64,000 bases of DNA from Actinostola sp. cb2023 (taxonomy: Eukaryota; Cnidaria; Anthozoa; Actiniaria; Actinostolidae): positions 1 to 64,000 of the forward strand of contig JAUJYZ010000008.1 in the NCBI GenBank assembly GCA_033675265.1, written 5' to 3'. The translations under genes and the position numbers were made by a program. The notes beneath the pieces are model-generated. The model saw nothing but the letters and a program-made list of their open reading frames with translations. It did no database searches and was not told the origin of the DNA. This document shows, piece by piece, positions 48,272-61,400 of this stretch; positions within the stretch are counted from its first letter, which is position 1; every line of letters starts with the position of its first letter.

Positions 48272-49533
48272 ATGACTTCAAAATCAACTGAGGAACTTGT
48301 AAATCTGTTCTCATCACTACGAGAGAAAGCTCTCCAGGACGGCACAGCGCTCGAAGAAATAACACAAGAATTCAGAAGAGGTGTTAAAAGTCCACCAAAC
48401 AACGACAAACTCGACCGATTCAGTTCCAAGAAGACTCTGTTTGTAGTGTTCTTCGTTATTCCTGTTCTTCTTGGATGCGGTGGTTATTATTCAACTGTGT
48501 TTCTCATCGATCATTGGAAAGACGAAGTGTGTCTTTTGAATGTCAATGAAATTTTCAATGAAATCGTTCGAAAGCCAACAAACTGTTCCATCATGTGCGA
48601 AGGTCTCGACGATGTTCCGCGTATTTCTGACTTGACAAAACAAACTTTTCTTGAAGAGTATGCTTACAATGGACGACCAGCAGTGATTACAGACGCTGCC
48701 AAGACCTGGTCAGCTGTCGAAGTATTCAATTTTACCTTCCTAAAAGACCTGTATGATTCAAGCGATGGCTCGTATCAAGTCAATGAAGACGAATGTCAAT
48801 TTTTTCCTTATAAAACCAACTTTACTTCATTGAAAGAGGCTTTTAACATGTCCAAAGAAAGAGCAGACATGAAGGGAGAACCGTGGTACTTTGGTTGGTA
48901 AGTAGTAATTTCATAAGGACGAAGGATTATTTCCATGTAGGAACCATTTTAGATGGATAATCGGAGCGGGATCTTATCGTAGCTCCCTGCGGATGTCTGC
49001 TAAGCTTGACTACATACATGTACAGTTTCCATAACAAAACATCGCCGTATAAAGTAGTTCTGTATCAATGCGCAAAATATAATATACCAAATCTTTAATA
49101 ATAATAATACTAATAATAATGAGCATTTATAATACCTTTTAGTATTTATCCGAAATAGTTTTTATTTTGCTGCTTTTAGTACAACGTGCTTTCAGGTTTC
49201 TGTTTCACGTTTTTTCCTGTTTCACGTTTTTTCCTGGAGTCAAGTGTGAGCAATATTATTGTTCTCAGGGGCGTAGCGTGCGTATACGCACGTGCCATAT
49301 TAAAAAAAGATATCTATTACAAAATCCTTATATATAACAACTTTATTGAATAAAATAATACAGCTGACTAGTGAAATTATGAAATCAATAACTGGCTAGG
49401 GGCCTGACTGAGTCAAAAACCCAGGAAATGGCACAACAGTCTCTCAAACAAAATAAATACAAAAAAAACTGAGTGACCAGCATTTTACTATATTTACCGT
49501 AGAATCCCAGTTATAAGCCCCCCTGGTTATAAG

Positions 49534-49586
<53 letters not shown>

Positions 49587-52500
49587 ATTATAAGCCCACC
49601 TGTTTGCTAACAGAAATTTCCACCCGGTTATAAGCCCTCCCAGTTATAAGCTCCCCCCCTCCCCCCTTTGTTTACTCCTCCCCATATGGGGTACCATGTA
49701 CATGTACCAGTAACAATAATCAGGCAATTAGGTATGTAACAAACGAGACTGATGGAGTCCAGTAGTATACCGTAGCTCATTGATTTAAAATCAACTCAGA
49801 TTATAGTTTTTCTGAGCATATATTTACGTTTAAAACACTTTTACTGTTATTGTTGCATGAACACTGTTTAACTGAAATGGTCACGATTATAAACATTGTT
49901 TTTTTCAATAGAATGGATTTCAGACGTTTTTTCCTCCCTTTTATAAGCCCACCACAAAACCCATACGAAGTTATATAAGCAGGATTCACTGTATTTATGT
50001 AGCGAGAAAGTCAGCTGGAAAACAAAGAAAATGGTATTTCCAAGGTTCCAGATTTCAAAATTTCCAGGGAAACCATGCCCCCTGACCCCCCTTAGAAGCA
50101 GCACTCATTGTTCTGTGTGTACATTGGAAAAAAATAATGCTACGCCCCTGGTTCTCAATATTGATAAAAACACTTTGACTCCTACAGATGTTGACAATAC
50201 CTTTCAGCAGTCAATTCCTGTTGCAGACCAACATACAAAGGGATACTACATGTAGATCTTGTCTATGGACATGAATAAATAATACCATAATTAACTTATT
50301 ACTCGGACACTTCCGGAGGAAGTCCGAGTTATAAAATGGGCATTCTTTTTATTATTATTATTTTTGTTAGGCCACAGAATGCGAAGAATGTGATCGTATC
50401 GGTCAGGAATGTCTGTTCCAGGGTTTCGATTGGCTGAAAACGGGGGCGATGATATCCGAACCATACGTACGAGATCTTTATCTATGTTCACCGACAAATA
50501 GTCTCCCTCGTCACGCAACTGTCATTGTCATAACCTGCATTGGATGTATATGATCAAAAAACAGGGTCAAGTATCGGAGATTGTCACGGAAGAATGACTA
50601 GAGCTTAGCCTCACTCTGACTCAATAAAACAATGACATCGTTGGATAGATCTTTTGTTTTGTTGAGTCAGAGTGAGGCTAAGCGTGTATCTGCTCTGCAT
50701 ATGATTAGTGGCTTTATGCAAAAGGTCTATAGTCTCTTCTCTTCGTCTGTCAATTTTGAGATGGCTGTGGCTTGCTCTACCAATGGTGTGTGTTGGTGAG
50801 CAAAGATAGAGATCTACTTGTCATAATGTCCGAGTATACGCTCATTGAGCGTCTTGTTACGATTTAATTAACGTACAATCAGACTCTATAAGAGCAAAGT
50901 TATTACTCGGGCCCAGGCCGCAGGCCGCCCGAGTTAGAAAATGCGGATTTCGGTAGTAGTAGTAGTAGTAGTAGTAGTAGTTTTGTTCGGCTTCAAAATG
51001 ACGAGTATGCGATGTATTTAATCGTATCCGGAGTTTCAAGATTACTCCGCAGATTTGAAAAGATAAAGGAGACACAGGATCAAGTAGATTATATCCAGTT
51101 TTGAAAGCAGCTGTAGATCAAGCTATTAAAACAGGATTCTAGTTATCGTTCATTTAAAAACTATCGCGTAAACAAACGAATGGTTACCATTCAAACTATG
51201 CGTACTCACCGGACTAATAGTCTCCCTCGTCACTCAACTGTCACTGATTGTCATGACGTCAGAGAAATTATATTGTATTGAAGAAGATGTCCTTGTTTTA
51301 TTCGACGTTCGAACCGTAACTCGAACCCGAACTCGATTCCAAACTCGACGTTTCGGGATCTGAAGCTAGAGAGGGGGCCTTTACACAAACTCATCAAAAT
51401 CAAATCAATTGAACTCAAAGTCAAAAAGTAATCAAATGAACTCAAAGGTCAAATGAACTCGACACATACATGTATATACATAGTCTCCCTCGTACTGTCA
51501 GTCATTGTAACTCGCGCAGCTGACATGCGTTCTTCAACAATGGTACTTTACCATTTTCCTTTTCACAATTAACTATGCGTCTTGTTCATTTAACTATGCG
51601 TAGAACAATGCATGGTTACCATTTAACTATGCGTAGAACAATGGTTACCATTTAACTATATGTGTATAACAATGGTTACCATTTAACTATGCGTAGAACA
51701 ATGGTTACCATTTAACTATGCGTAGAACAATGGTTACCATTTAACTATGCGTATAACAATGGTTACCATTTAACTATGCGTATAACAATGGTTACCATTT
51801 AACTATGCGTATAACAATGGTTACCATTTAACTATGCGTAGAACAATGGTTACCATTTAACTATGCGTAGAACAATGATTACCATTTAACTATGCGTTGA
51901 ACAATGGTTACCATTTAACTATGCGTAGAACAATGGTTACCATTTAACTATGCGTAGAACAATGGTTACCATTTAACTATGCGTAGAACAATGGTTACCA
52001 TTTAACTATGCGTAGAACAATGGTTATTGTTTTCAACTAAACTTATTCTTTAATTATGCGCATTTTCAATCTTCATTTGAACCTGAAGATGTTGTCAAGA
52101 TGACAACGAAACGTCGTTCGCTAATATCCCTAATATTCCCAATCCTGCCTTATAAGATTTAATTATTGTTTTGTTAACCCAGAAGGCCCAGTGGAAGATT
52201 AGTTATGCTAAACTGGTGCATTTTGTAAATGTTTTTATATTTACATTCTTAAAATAAAGTTCATGCATTCATTCAACTGATCAGTATTCCAGATGTTTTT
52301 GCATGTACGAGTAGGTTTATTGTTCTTATTTTGTATTCCACTTCTCTTTCAGGAGTAACTGTGATCCAATTGTCAGAGAAAAGTTACGTAAACATTACCA
52401 GTTACCGTACTTCTTGCCGTCAGACTCTGAGACTAGCCAGCAGGATTGGCTTTTTATGGGAGGACCCGGACTTGGGGCACAAATACATGTGAGTGTGCTA

Positions 52501-55500
52501 ATTTATTAAACTCACGACTTAATTACATGTATTTTCATAAAAGCAGAGAGAAAGTAGTCAGAAGCCATCATGAGCTCTAATCTTCCAGTCATAGCAACAT
52601 TTGAACTATTATTTATTTAATCTGCTTGAAACATGATTAACTCCTTCCCCAGACATGCATCCTTATAGTCTTATAGCTTTAGTGATTCATAATTTTCATT
52701 CTGACAAGATTTTTGCAATTAGGTGTATATATATCCCAGGGGGGGGGGGGGGGTTACTCCCTTTGTCCAAGTGGTAGGGGTGATCGGCGCTCCTTTTAGG
52801 GTTCAAAATATTTCCTGTGTGTACAATGTACCTTTTAGGGGTTCCGACTCAAAAGTCAGTTACGTAACATGACTCCGTCCGTACCTTTTAGGGTCAATTT
52901 GTATTTAATTTCTTTATTGACAAACATGAAAGTCAACCGCAGAAGAAAGATGTTGTCCAGTCACTGCTTTGATGTACCCAAGTGTCTATTTATCAAACTC
53001 CCATATCCCAGATTGTGAATTAATGTGAAGTGGTCAATTTTTCTCACTCTTAGATTGATAGTGTTGAACGACCATCATGGCAAGCACAACTATCTGGCAG
53101 CAAAGTATGGACTTTGATCCCTCCTCCCGAGTGCGAACATGTCTGTAAGACACTTAAAGCACCCATCCACAAGGGAGAAGTCAGTAAGTGAAGAATATTC
53201 TAGGAATATTGCATGTAAAATAGCAAATAGAATAATGCTGTAGTGTGTAAGGTACATCCATTTACAATGTATTTCACATCACATTTGACATGCAGATTCC
53301 AAAGTTCACCTTGAACTTTGTTGATGAATTTCAAACTTGCTTCTCACATGAATTTGGAAATTCGTGGAAATTGAAAAAAACTCAATTTGCAAACTCAATT
53401 ATTGTATTACTTTAAGACAAGGTAACTCAATTATTGTATTACTTTAAGACAAGATAACTCAATTATTGTATTACTTTAAGACAAGGTAACTCAATTATTG
53501 TATTACTTTAAGACAAGGTAACTCAATTATTGTATTACTTTAAGACAAGGTAACTCAATTATTGTATTACTTTAAGACAAGGTAACAATTATTGTATTAC
53601 TTTAAGACAAGGTAACTCAATTATTGTATTACTTTAAGACAAGGTAACTTTATTGTATTACTTTAAGACAAGGTATTGTAACTTTAAGACAACTCAATTA
53701 TTGTATTACTTTAAGACAAGGTAACTCAATTATTGTATTACTTTAAGACAAGGTAACTCAATTAACTTTATAACTCAATTATTGTATTACTTTAAGACAA
53801 GGTAACTCAATTATTGTATTACTTTAAGACAAGGTAACTCAATTATTGTATTACTTTAAGACAAGATAACTCAATTATTGTATTACTTTAAGACAAGGTA
53901 ACTCAATTATTGTATTACTTTAAGACTTTAAGACAAGGTAACTCAATTATTGTATTACTTTAAGACAAGGTAACTCAATTATTGTATTACTTTAAGACAA
54001 GGTAACTCAATTATTGTATTACTTTAAGACAAGGTAACTCAATTATTGTATTACTTTAAGACAAGGTAACTCAATTATTGTATTACTTTAAGACAAGGTA
54101 ACTCAATTATTGTATTACTTTAAGACAAATAACTCAATTATTGTATTACTTTAAGACAAGGTAACTCAAATTATTGTATTACTTTAAGACAAGGTAACTC
54201 AATTATTGTATTACTTTAAGACAAGGTAACTCAATTATTGTATTACTTTAAGACAAGGTAACTCAATTATTGTATTACTTTAAGACAAGTAACTCAATTA
54301 TTGTATTACTTTAAGACAAGGTAACTCAATTATTGTATTACTTTAAGACAAGGTAACTCAATTATTGTATTACTTTAAGACAAGGTAACTCAATTATTGT
54401 ATTACTTTAAGACAAGGTAACTCAATTATTGTATTACTTTAAGACAAGGTAACTCAATTATTGTATTACTTTAAGACAAGGTAACTCAATTATTGTATTA
54501 CTTTAAGACAAGGTAACTCAATTATTGTATTACTTTAAGACAAGGTAACTCAATTATTGTATTACTTTAAGACAAGGTAACTCAATTATTGTATTACTTT
54601 AAGACAAGGTAACTCAATTATTGTATTACTTTAAGACAAGGTAACTCAATTATTGTATTACTTTAAGACAAGGTAACTCAATTATTGTATTACTTTAAGA
54701 CAAGGTAACTCAATTATTGTATTACTTTAAGACAAGGTAACTCAATTATTGTATTACTTTAAGACAAGGTAACTCAATTATTGTATTACTTTAAGACAAG
54801 GTAACTCAATTATTGTATTACTTTAAGACAAGGTAACTCAATTATTGTATTACTTTAAGACAAGATAACTCAATTATTGTATTACTTTAAGACAAGGTAA
54901 CTCAATTATTGTATTACTTTAAGACAAGATAACTCAATTATTGTATTACTTTAAGACAAGGTAACTCAATTATTGTATTACTTTATAACTCAATTATTGT
55001 ATTACTTTAAGACAAGGTAACTCAATTATTGTATTACTTTAAGACAAGGTAACTCAATTATTGTATTACTTTAAGACACTCAATTATTGTATTACTTTAA
55101 GACAAGATAACTCAATTATTGTATTACTTTAAGACAAAGGTAACTCAATTATTGTATTACTTTAAGACAAGGTAACTCAATTATTGTATTACTTTAAGAC
55201 AAGATAACTCAATTATTGTATTACTTTAATTATTGTATTACTTTAAGACAAGGTAACTCAATTATTGTATTACTTTAAGACAAGGTATTCCTCAATTATT
55301 GTATTGTATTACTTTAAGACAAGGTAACTCAATTATTGTATTACTTTAAGACAAGGTAACTCAATTATTGTATTACTTTAAGACAAGATAACTCAATTAT
55401 TGTATTACTTTAAGACAAGGTAACTCAATTATTGTATTACTTTAAGACAAGATAACTCAATTATTGTATTACTTTAAGACAAGATAACTCAATTATTGTA

Positions 55501-56173
55501 TTACTTTAAGACAAGATAACTCAATTATTGTATTACTTTAAGACAAGGTAACTCAATTATTGTATTACTTTAAGACAAGGTAACTCAATTATTGTATTAC
55601 TTTAAGACAAGGTAACTCAATTATTGTATTACTTTAAGACAAGGTAACTCAATTATTGTATTACTTTAAGACAAGGTAACTCAATTATTGTATTACTTTA
55701 AGACAAGGTAACTCAATTATTGTATTACTTTAAGACAAGGTATTACATGTACCATAGTTCTCTCCCTAAAGTAGAAATCCCCCAATCCTCCCAGCCATCT
55801 CTCACGACCTCTGGAACTCAGGGTATTTTAAAACTAACTTTTGAAGCAGTTAGTTTGTACTTTAATTACATCAAATTTCTGAATTGACACGGGAAGCAAG
55901 TTTGAAGGTGGACTAATAATAATGGACTAATGGAACTTTTAAACCTGCACGCCAGTGATGGGAAACACACTGTTAATGTTGTTGTCAATGAATCATTGGC
56001 CTTTAATCAGTAGACAAGTACATTGGTCTTGCATTTGAAGAATAACATGATCAGCATTATTATTAATCAAGTTGTTTAAATCCCCAGTTATTGTTGACAC
56101 AAATCAGTGGTTCCATAAGACAGAGGTTCTACCTGGTGACATCAGTATTACTATAGGTGCAGAGTATGACTAA
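48272..56173 (+). CDS. type II membrane JmjC/cupin-like 2-oxoglutarate dioxygenase
   Basis: Four exons: 48272-48897, 52353-52488, 53054-53183, 56088-56173; GT-AG sites, phases 2, 0 and 1 agree, giving 325 codons. The N-terminal 54 residues are hydrophilic and likely cytosolic, followed by a single membrane anchor (about 55-72) and a lumenal/extracellular cupin domain. Domain hallmarks: FLEEYAYNGRPAVITDAAKTW (two pieces, about 133-153), the proximal iron-binding H-x-D at His254-Ile-Asp256, the cupin strand QAQLSGSKVWTLIPPPE, and a distal His307 in QWFHKTEVLPGD. The layout resembles JMJD8 and related cupin_8 proteins. Substrate is unknown (protein hydroxylase or demethylase). The protein ends soon after the distal His at IGAEYD. 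Polyadenylation signals (aataaa) follow at about 56,203 and 56,382. Confidence 0.83.
49266..50150. mobile_element. hAT-like non-autonomous transposon, copy 2 (885 bp), in JmjC intron 1
   Basis: Ends caggggcgtagcgtgcg and gctacgcccctg, flanked by gttct at 49,261-49,265 and 50,151-50,155. A second, nested element (about 49,495-49,997, ttataagccccc-type ends with taccgtagaatcc and ggattcactgta) lies inside and includes the C-run. Confidence 0.88.
49534..49585. repeat. 52-base homopolymer C run
   Basis: Uninterrupted C flanked by ttataag motifs. Length may not be exact in the assembly because such runs are poorly sequenced. Confidence 0.85.
50296..50857. mobile_element. hairpin-punctuated repeat, inverted copy of unit C
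   Basis: Hairpin at 50,296-50,332 (actcggacacttccgg / aggaagtccgagt) then gcgaagaatgtgatcgtatc and ggtttcgattggctgaaaac, inverted relative to 16,345-16,420. It ends with gtccgagtatacgctc and attgagcgtcttgttac, the unit-start motif. A small inverted repeat (agcttagcctcactctgact / agtcagagtgaggctaag) is inserted at about 50,602-50,685. Confidence 0.78.
50900..51525. mobile_element. hairpin-punctuated repeat, inverted copy of unit B
   Basis: Hairpin at 50,905-50,936 (actcgggcccaggccgc / gcggcctg-like, cccgagt), a TAG microsatellite, then sequence inverted relative to 14,930-15,500, including gacgtttcgggatctgaagc and gggggcctttacacaaactc. Present in JmjC intron 1. Confidence 0.78.
51565..52028. 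repeat. 29-bp minisatellite, about 16 copies
   Basis: Unit aacaatggttaccatttaac followed by tatgcgtag. Single related copies (gaatggttaccattcaaact) occur at 51,178-51,198 inside the neighbouring unit B copy, a possible seed. Confidence 0.95.
52728..52990. repeat. dispersed element with G-run end, copy 1
   Basis: A run of 16 G is followed by ttactccctttgtccaagtg and then copies of ccttttaggg. Most of it is found inverted at 63,160-63,440. It lies in JmjC intron 2. Confidence 0.75.
53386..55742. repeat. 32-bp minisatellite, about 73 copies, in JmjC intron 3
   Basis: Unit aactcaattattgtattact followed by ttaagacaaggt. Most copies are identical; variants are g-to-a at the 3' end (agataactc) and partial units from internal deletion. 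It fills about 80 percent of the intron between the exon that completes the jelly-roll core and the exon with the distal His. Confidence 0.98.
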
Positions 56174-57822
56174 ATAACTGTATGCCAACTATGTAACAAA
56201 TAATAAACTTTTAGATGTAAAAACAAATACATTCATGATTTTAAAAAGAACAAAAATGTTTCAAAAACAGAAAAGAAACAAATAAATAATATGCCAACGT
56301 TCAATTTTGTCGTAAGACTTAATGCCTATATCATACAATATAAATTATAACTTGTTATATAAATAGATATTTAGCTGGAAGGAATAAAAGGAACATGTAT
56401 TTATTTCAAATCATAAATTAGTATTATTGTAGTGATTACTGATCTAAAAAGTAAGGCTCGGTAGAAACATTGAACTACAAAAAGAAGAGATGAGAATGAA
56501 GAATGTTTCAGCGTCATTGGTCAACTTCAAGATTATGGGTACATCTATATTACATGATTACTGGTTGCAGATTTTGAATAAGATAAATTTTTTTTGTGGT
56601 AATGAAAGTATTTTGTCAACAGATTTTATCGTATGTGTTACAGACTGTGCGAATCGAAAAGCCATGGGAGTGCCCAGGAATATTCCAGAAATCGTTTATC
56701 ATTCGTTGAAAAATCTGAAACAACTCTCTAATTATTGACTGATTGACTGATTTGTAGTCAGATAAACTTCTTGCAGTTAGAGTCGTTTCTGATTGTTCAA
56801 CGAACTATTTCTGAACTATTTCTGGGTGCCCAGTTGTTCGATTCACACTGTAAACGATATCTCCACTGTTCAAACAAATATCAACCAAATCAAATCAAAG
56901 ACCAACATTATGACCGTGCTTCACTGATTATAAGTGACTTGACTATTAACGACTAGTGACATCACATATCAAGATGGCAGCCTCCATAGCTTTCAATGCG
57001 AACTAAAAAATCAAGAATACATTGTATATGTTGATATATTTGGTGTCTAAACAGATCCACAATGTACATAAACCAAGAAAATAGTTTCAGTCAACAATTA
57101 GTAATATTGTTCTATTTATTTTTCACCATTGTCAGTCTCAATACCTCTTACGTTTATGTGTAAAATAATGTCAAAAATATGTACTAATAAATGATGATCA
57201 TGTATGTCTCACTAATGTGTACCAAGTATTAGCCACTTGCAATTTATTAAGCGTGACCCCTAAATCAGATCCTAATAAAATTTGCGATTTTATATTTAAT
57301 GTCATTTCTCCTGTGTCAGACATTATGAGCTAAAACTCCACCTTTTTACTAATTTTGAGCTCTTTTCATTTCTGTAGTTCATTTTGACACTGATTTAAGG
57401 GTGTTGGTGTCACGTGACCTCTAGTGCAAGTGGTCTATTTGTGATCTTACTCAACTTTGTTTGTGTGGTCAATAATATTGTCACAAATGATCCAGTCTGG
57501 TGACCATAATACTGATCTATCTAAGTTACCGGTAGTTGACCAACTTCATAATACTGATCTATCTAAGTTAGTTGACCAACCATTGGGTAAGATTGCTAAT
57601 AACGACAACTATAATGATTTATTCAATAACTTCTTGATATTTTTCTCAGGAATAATGGATTACTAATGACTATGAAAATGACCCTTCGTCTGAAGGTTGA
57701 CATGATTTTCCTTTCAGGTTCAATACCTGCACATTTATTACACAGTCTATACAGCTTGCTAGCATTAGGTTCAAACATCAAGTCTATAATACACTATGAA
57801 TTATTGTGAATGGTAACAGCTG
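56174..57822. other. JmjC 3' flank and intergenic stretch
   Basis: Contains likely 3' untranslated region and polyadenylation signals, then AT-rich sequence. Short ORFs here show no recognisable features. A 28-bp direct repeat (aatactgatctatctaagtt) occurs at 57,508 and 57,550. Confidence 0.5.
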
Positions 57823-58018
57823 ATGTATGTGACAGTAACTGCATAGCTTACTATAGATTCATTCTATGCTGATGATGTGACAGTAACTGCATAGCTTACT
57901 ATAGATTCATTCTATGCTGATGTATGTGACAGTAACTGCATAGCTTACTATAGATTCATTCTATGCTGATGTATGTGACAGTAACTGCATAGCTTACTAT
58001 AGATTCATTCTATGCTGT
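57823..58018. repeat. ~50-bp minisatellite, four copies
   Basis: Unit tgatgtatgtgacagtaact followed by gcatagcttactatagattc and attctatgc. Copies are almost identical. Confidence 0.93.
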
Positions 58019-58321
58019 GATATTTGACTGAGGAAGCTGGTTGCTCTGATAAATAAAAAAAGATGCAGATATGAAGTTTTGAGGAGCATCCGGTTTCCGA
58101 GTGCAAATTTCACAGCACATGAAGGAACTACTCTATTGTCATTACCATTCGACATTAAAAAATGTCCTTGGTGAAATAAGACAGGCACCACCCTCTGATA
58201 GTCTGTTGCCCTTGGTAGATACCACTAGCGCATCATGTGGTCCATTTTGACCAATGAGAGCAAAGGAAAATGAATTTTTGAATTTTAAACAGACATAGCT
58301 GCATTTGTACACAGTCCAATA

Positions 58322-58348
58322 TATATATATATATATCAGTATATTGGA
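58322..58348. repeat. short AT-repeat hairpin downstream of GID4
   Basis: The stretch ccaatatatatatatatata and following tcagtatattgg forms a small palindrome about 60 bases beyond the GID4 stop. Confidence 0.7.
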
Positions 58349-58406
58349 CTATGTATTATTACGGTATTTGTTGTATGTATCCAAGGCACGACAGGGTGTG
58401 GCAATA

Positions 58407-61400
58407 CTATCTAAACTCATATATAGGTTGGCTGTGGTCAGGAATGTGCGTTAGGTTTAATGACTGGAACCATTCTGAGCTGCGGTGATAGTAATATCCT
58501 TCGATAGAAGCTGTAGATTTTTGTAAACAAATGTAATAGAAGCCTGCAAATGACGCTCCATTGATGTCTCGAATCTTGTGATCAGGTACAAGGAACTGTT
58601 CCTGGAAGATGAAAAAAAGTCAAAATGACCAGGTACCAAGATAAGAAACTTCAAATGTTTTTTTTGCACAACAAGGGGATTTTTTTTTATTGAACCAGAC
58701 CAACTAGCCTGCCTGATTGTAATCACAGAACAACGTGGTCACAGCGATTTACCCGGTCAGTTGATTTGGGGTCCATTGGGCTCGTATTTATGTTTACGTC
58801 CTTTGTATATACCATCCAATAAAGTTGTTAAAAAAACACTTATATTTTAGGAGTTAAACTTGAGTGAACATTTCTTGCTGGTCCTCGAGCTATTGAAGAA
58901 TGACCCTTTGGGAAGACTGGGCAGGAGGTGATGGGGTTACCAGTGGTACTAAACCAATCTATTTAACAATAGACCTTTTTACCGATACGGCGGCCATTTT
59001 GGATTCTATTGTTTTGGCTAAAACATTATGGGATGCTCATGGTGCAAATGACCCAAAAACTGTAGAGAGTGGCATGGAGTCGCGTCAATATATTATTTTT
59101 CTATGTCACTCTAGCCATAGTATTGTATGACTTAATATCTATGTATGTGTTGTGTATTGTTGTATAATTTTGTACAAATTGGCCAAATGGTTACTAGCTT
59201 GCACCCTGGGCATCCCATAATTTCTCCATAATTCAAGATGGCCACCGTATCGGTAAAAAGGTCTATTAGACTACGAGTTCGAGATTTCTATGATAGTCAA
59301 CGATGCGCATAGTCTAATAGTTTTAGTAGAAACCAACTAGCATACTACATTCGATTTATACCAATATTTATTGATTGTTCGCTTTGTTTTTGTTCAAAAC
59401 GCCGGCTTTTTCACTATTCACTATCTAGATAGTGAGTACGTTAGCCAATCAGATTGCAGGATTTGTGATAGTATGCTAGTTGGTTTCTACTAATTGAGTA
59501 TTCTGTATCCAGTCCTGTAGACCAGATGCTCAAAGTACATGACTACCAACAGACAGACTGGTCAGTCAAAGGGGAAATGAAGTATAATAAGTCAATATTT
59601 AATCAAGTACTTACTTTCCATCTCATGAAGATAAAGTCTAAGTTGTCTAGTTGAGTGTAGTCAAATGAGTCCGAATTAAAGGTTTTTGCAAATTGATAAA
59701 AAGCCAGGAATTTTCCCTGTTAAAAAAGACACTTGGTAGTCAGCATCAGTAGTAATAATAGTACATTATAGACTAATTATCTGATCATATAGTACATTAT
59801 AGACTAACTATCTGTGGTTAAAGTTCTTCATTATTTCACATTGTATATATTCTGGACTTACATGAGTCTCCTTTGCAGCCGTTTTTAGTTCTGCCGCACA
59901 ACGTTACGTTGCAGAACATATACATAAACTTTATTAACGTGTCATGACTTCTAGCATACCACAAGTGGTACACTAATCGGGACACTTAATTAAGACATAA
60001 TTACATTTACAAATAGATATATAACTATAAATGGCTGCGAAGGAGACTATAGTTCTACATGTATGTAAAAACTCTGTAACAACACTAGAGAGAAATACTC
60101 TAAACAACATGCTATAAAACACACTTCCATTGATTTTGCTACACAAAGTCATTCCAAACTGTGTTGGATAAAGACCTACCCAATGTTTCCTGTCAACATC
60201 CTCATCAGCATCCTGTAAACACAGCATTTATTTAAAAAAGTAAAGGACTGATTTATTAACGTCCGAAGTCTCTTTAGCTGACACTAATCTACCAGAGAGC
60301 AGACGGTGCGCCCTTCACCCCCTCCTTCCATCAATGCTCTGTTTTAAGGGTGTTGTAGACTACATTTATATATGCATTGTATTGTAGATCATACGGTACT
60401 TTGGTACTTGGACTGGAAAGTGCAGACTTATTTTCACAACCTTGATAATCACAGGTATAACAGAGACATAACATCTAATATCTATATAATAATACATGTA
60501 CATTCCAATACTGATTCAACTAGACATACATGTATAATATAATGTAGTTCAAGTGTTTGATAATCAAATAATGCCCATGTGGACTGCTGTCACATTGATA
60601 CATGTAGGTGTTTGCCTGTCATTCGAAGGCTGATTATCAGATCCATGGATCTCATCTAATATATGATGTTGGTTGCAGTCCAACACCACTGTAACTATCA
60701 CAGCACTCAGCCTTCAGTTGACCCTTGAGATGTAACCAACATTTAACCTTAGAGTGCAAACAATATAACCGTGAAATAGTACTATTACTAAAGTAGTGTT
60801 ATCTCTATTGTTTTCTAGATTGTTTCATTATTCTAGTGCTATTTAGTACTAAACTGTATCACGGATATATTGTTTGCACTCCACAGCTACTAAAGACCAC
60901 CTACCCATTTTCTTGTCAAGAATGGATGCTTTCTTCCTATCACTTCACCATCAAAGTAAGTCGTTAGTGTTGGAAACTCCTGTAAGATGGCAGTTGTTCT
61001 TTAGTATGTTATATTGTATATTATTAGAACTGAAGACATTATTACCCACATATAAGCACACCTTTTCACCCATAGTCATCTTTTGAAATCAGGGTTGCAG
61101 CTTATAATGTATGCATGGGACAATCTAGAAATGGTGACCTACATTTGCATAAATTAAATTATAGTGCCCAGTTCTCTATCTTCTGATCAACTACCTGGTT
61201 ACCTAGTTATGAATGATAGTGGGATGAAGGGCCTTCCTATTATCATGTAAAATTCCACTGAAAAACTGACTTGAATGAACATACATATGTATCTGATCAA
61301 CAAACACCTGAGAAAGATCATTTATGTCTGAGTTTCCAATGTTGATTTATTTCTTTTACAAAACTTTGTTTCAAAACTCAGGGTATGACTTTTTGTTGAA

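Noticed and set aside
53386..55742. Possible centromeric satellite or CRISPR array
   Set aside because: Unit is 32 bp with no spacers and it lies within a gene intron, bounded by ordinary sequence; an intronic minisatellite fits.
56490..56956. Two short plus-strand ORFs downstream of the JmjC gene
   Set aside because: No domain, no splice support, and they lie in likely 3' flank.
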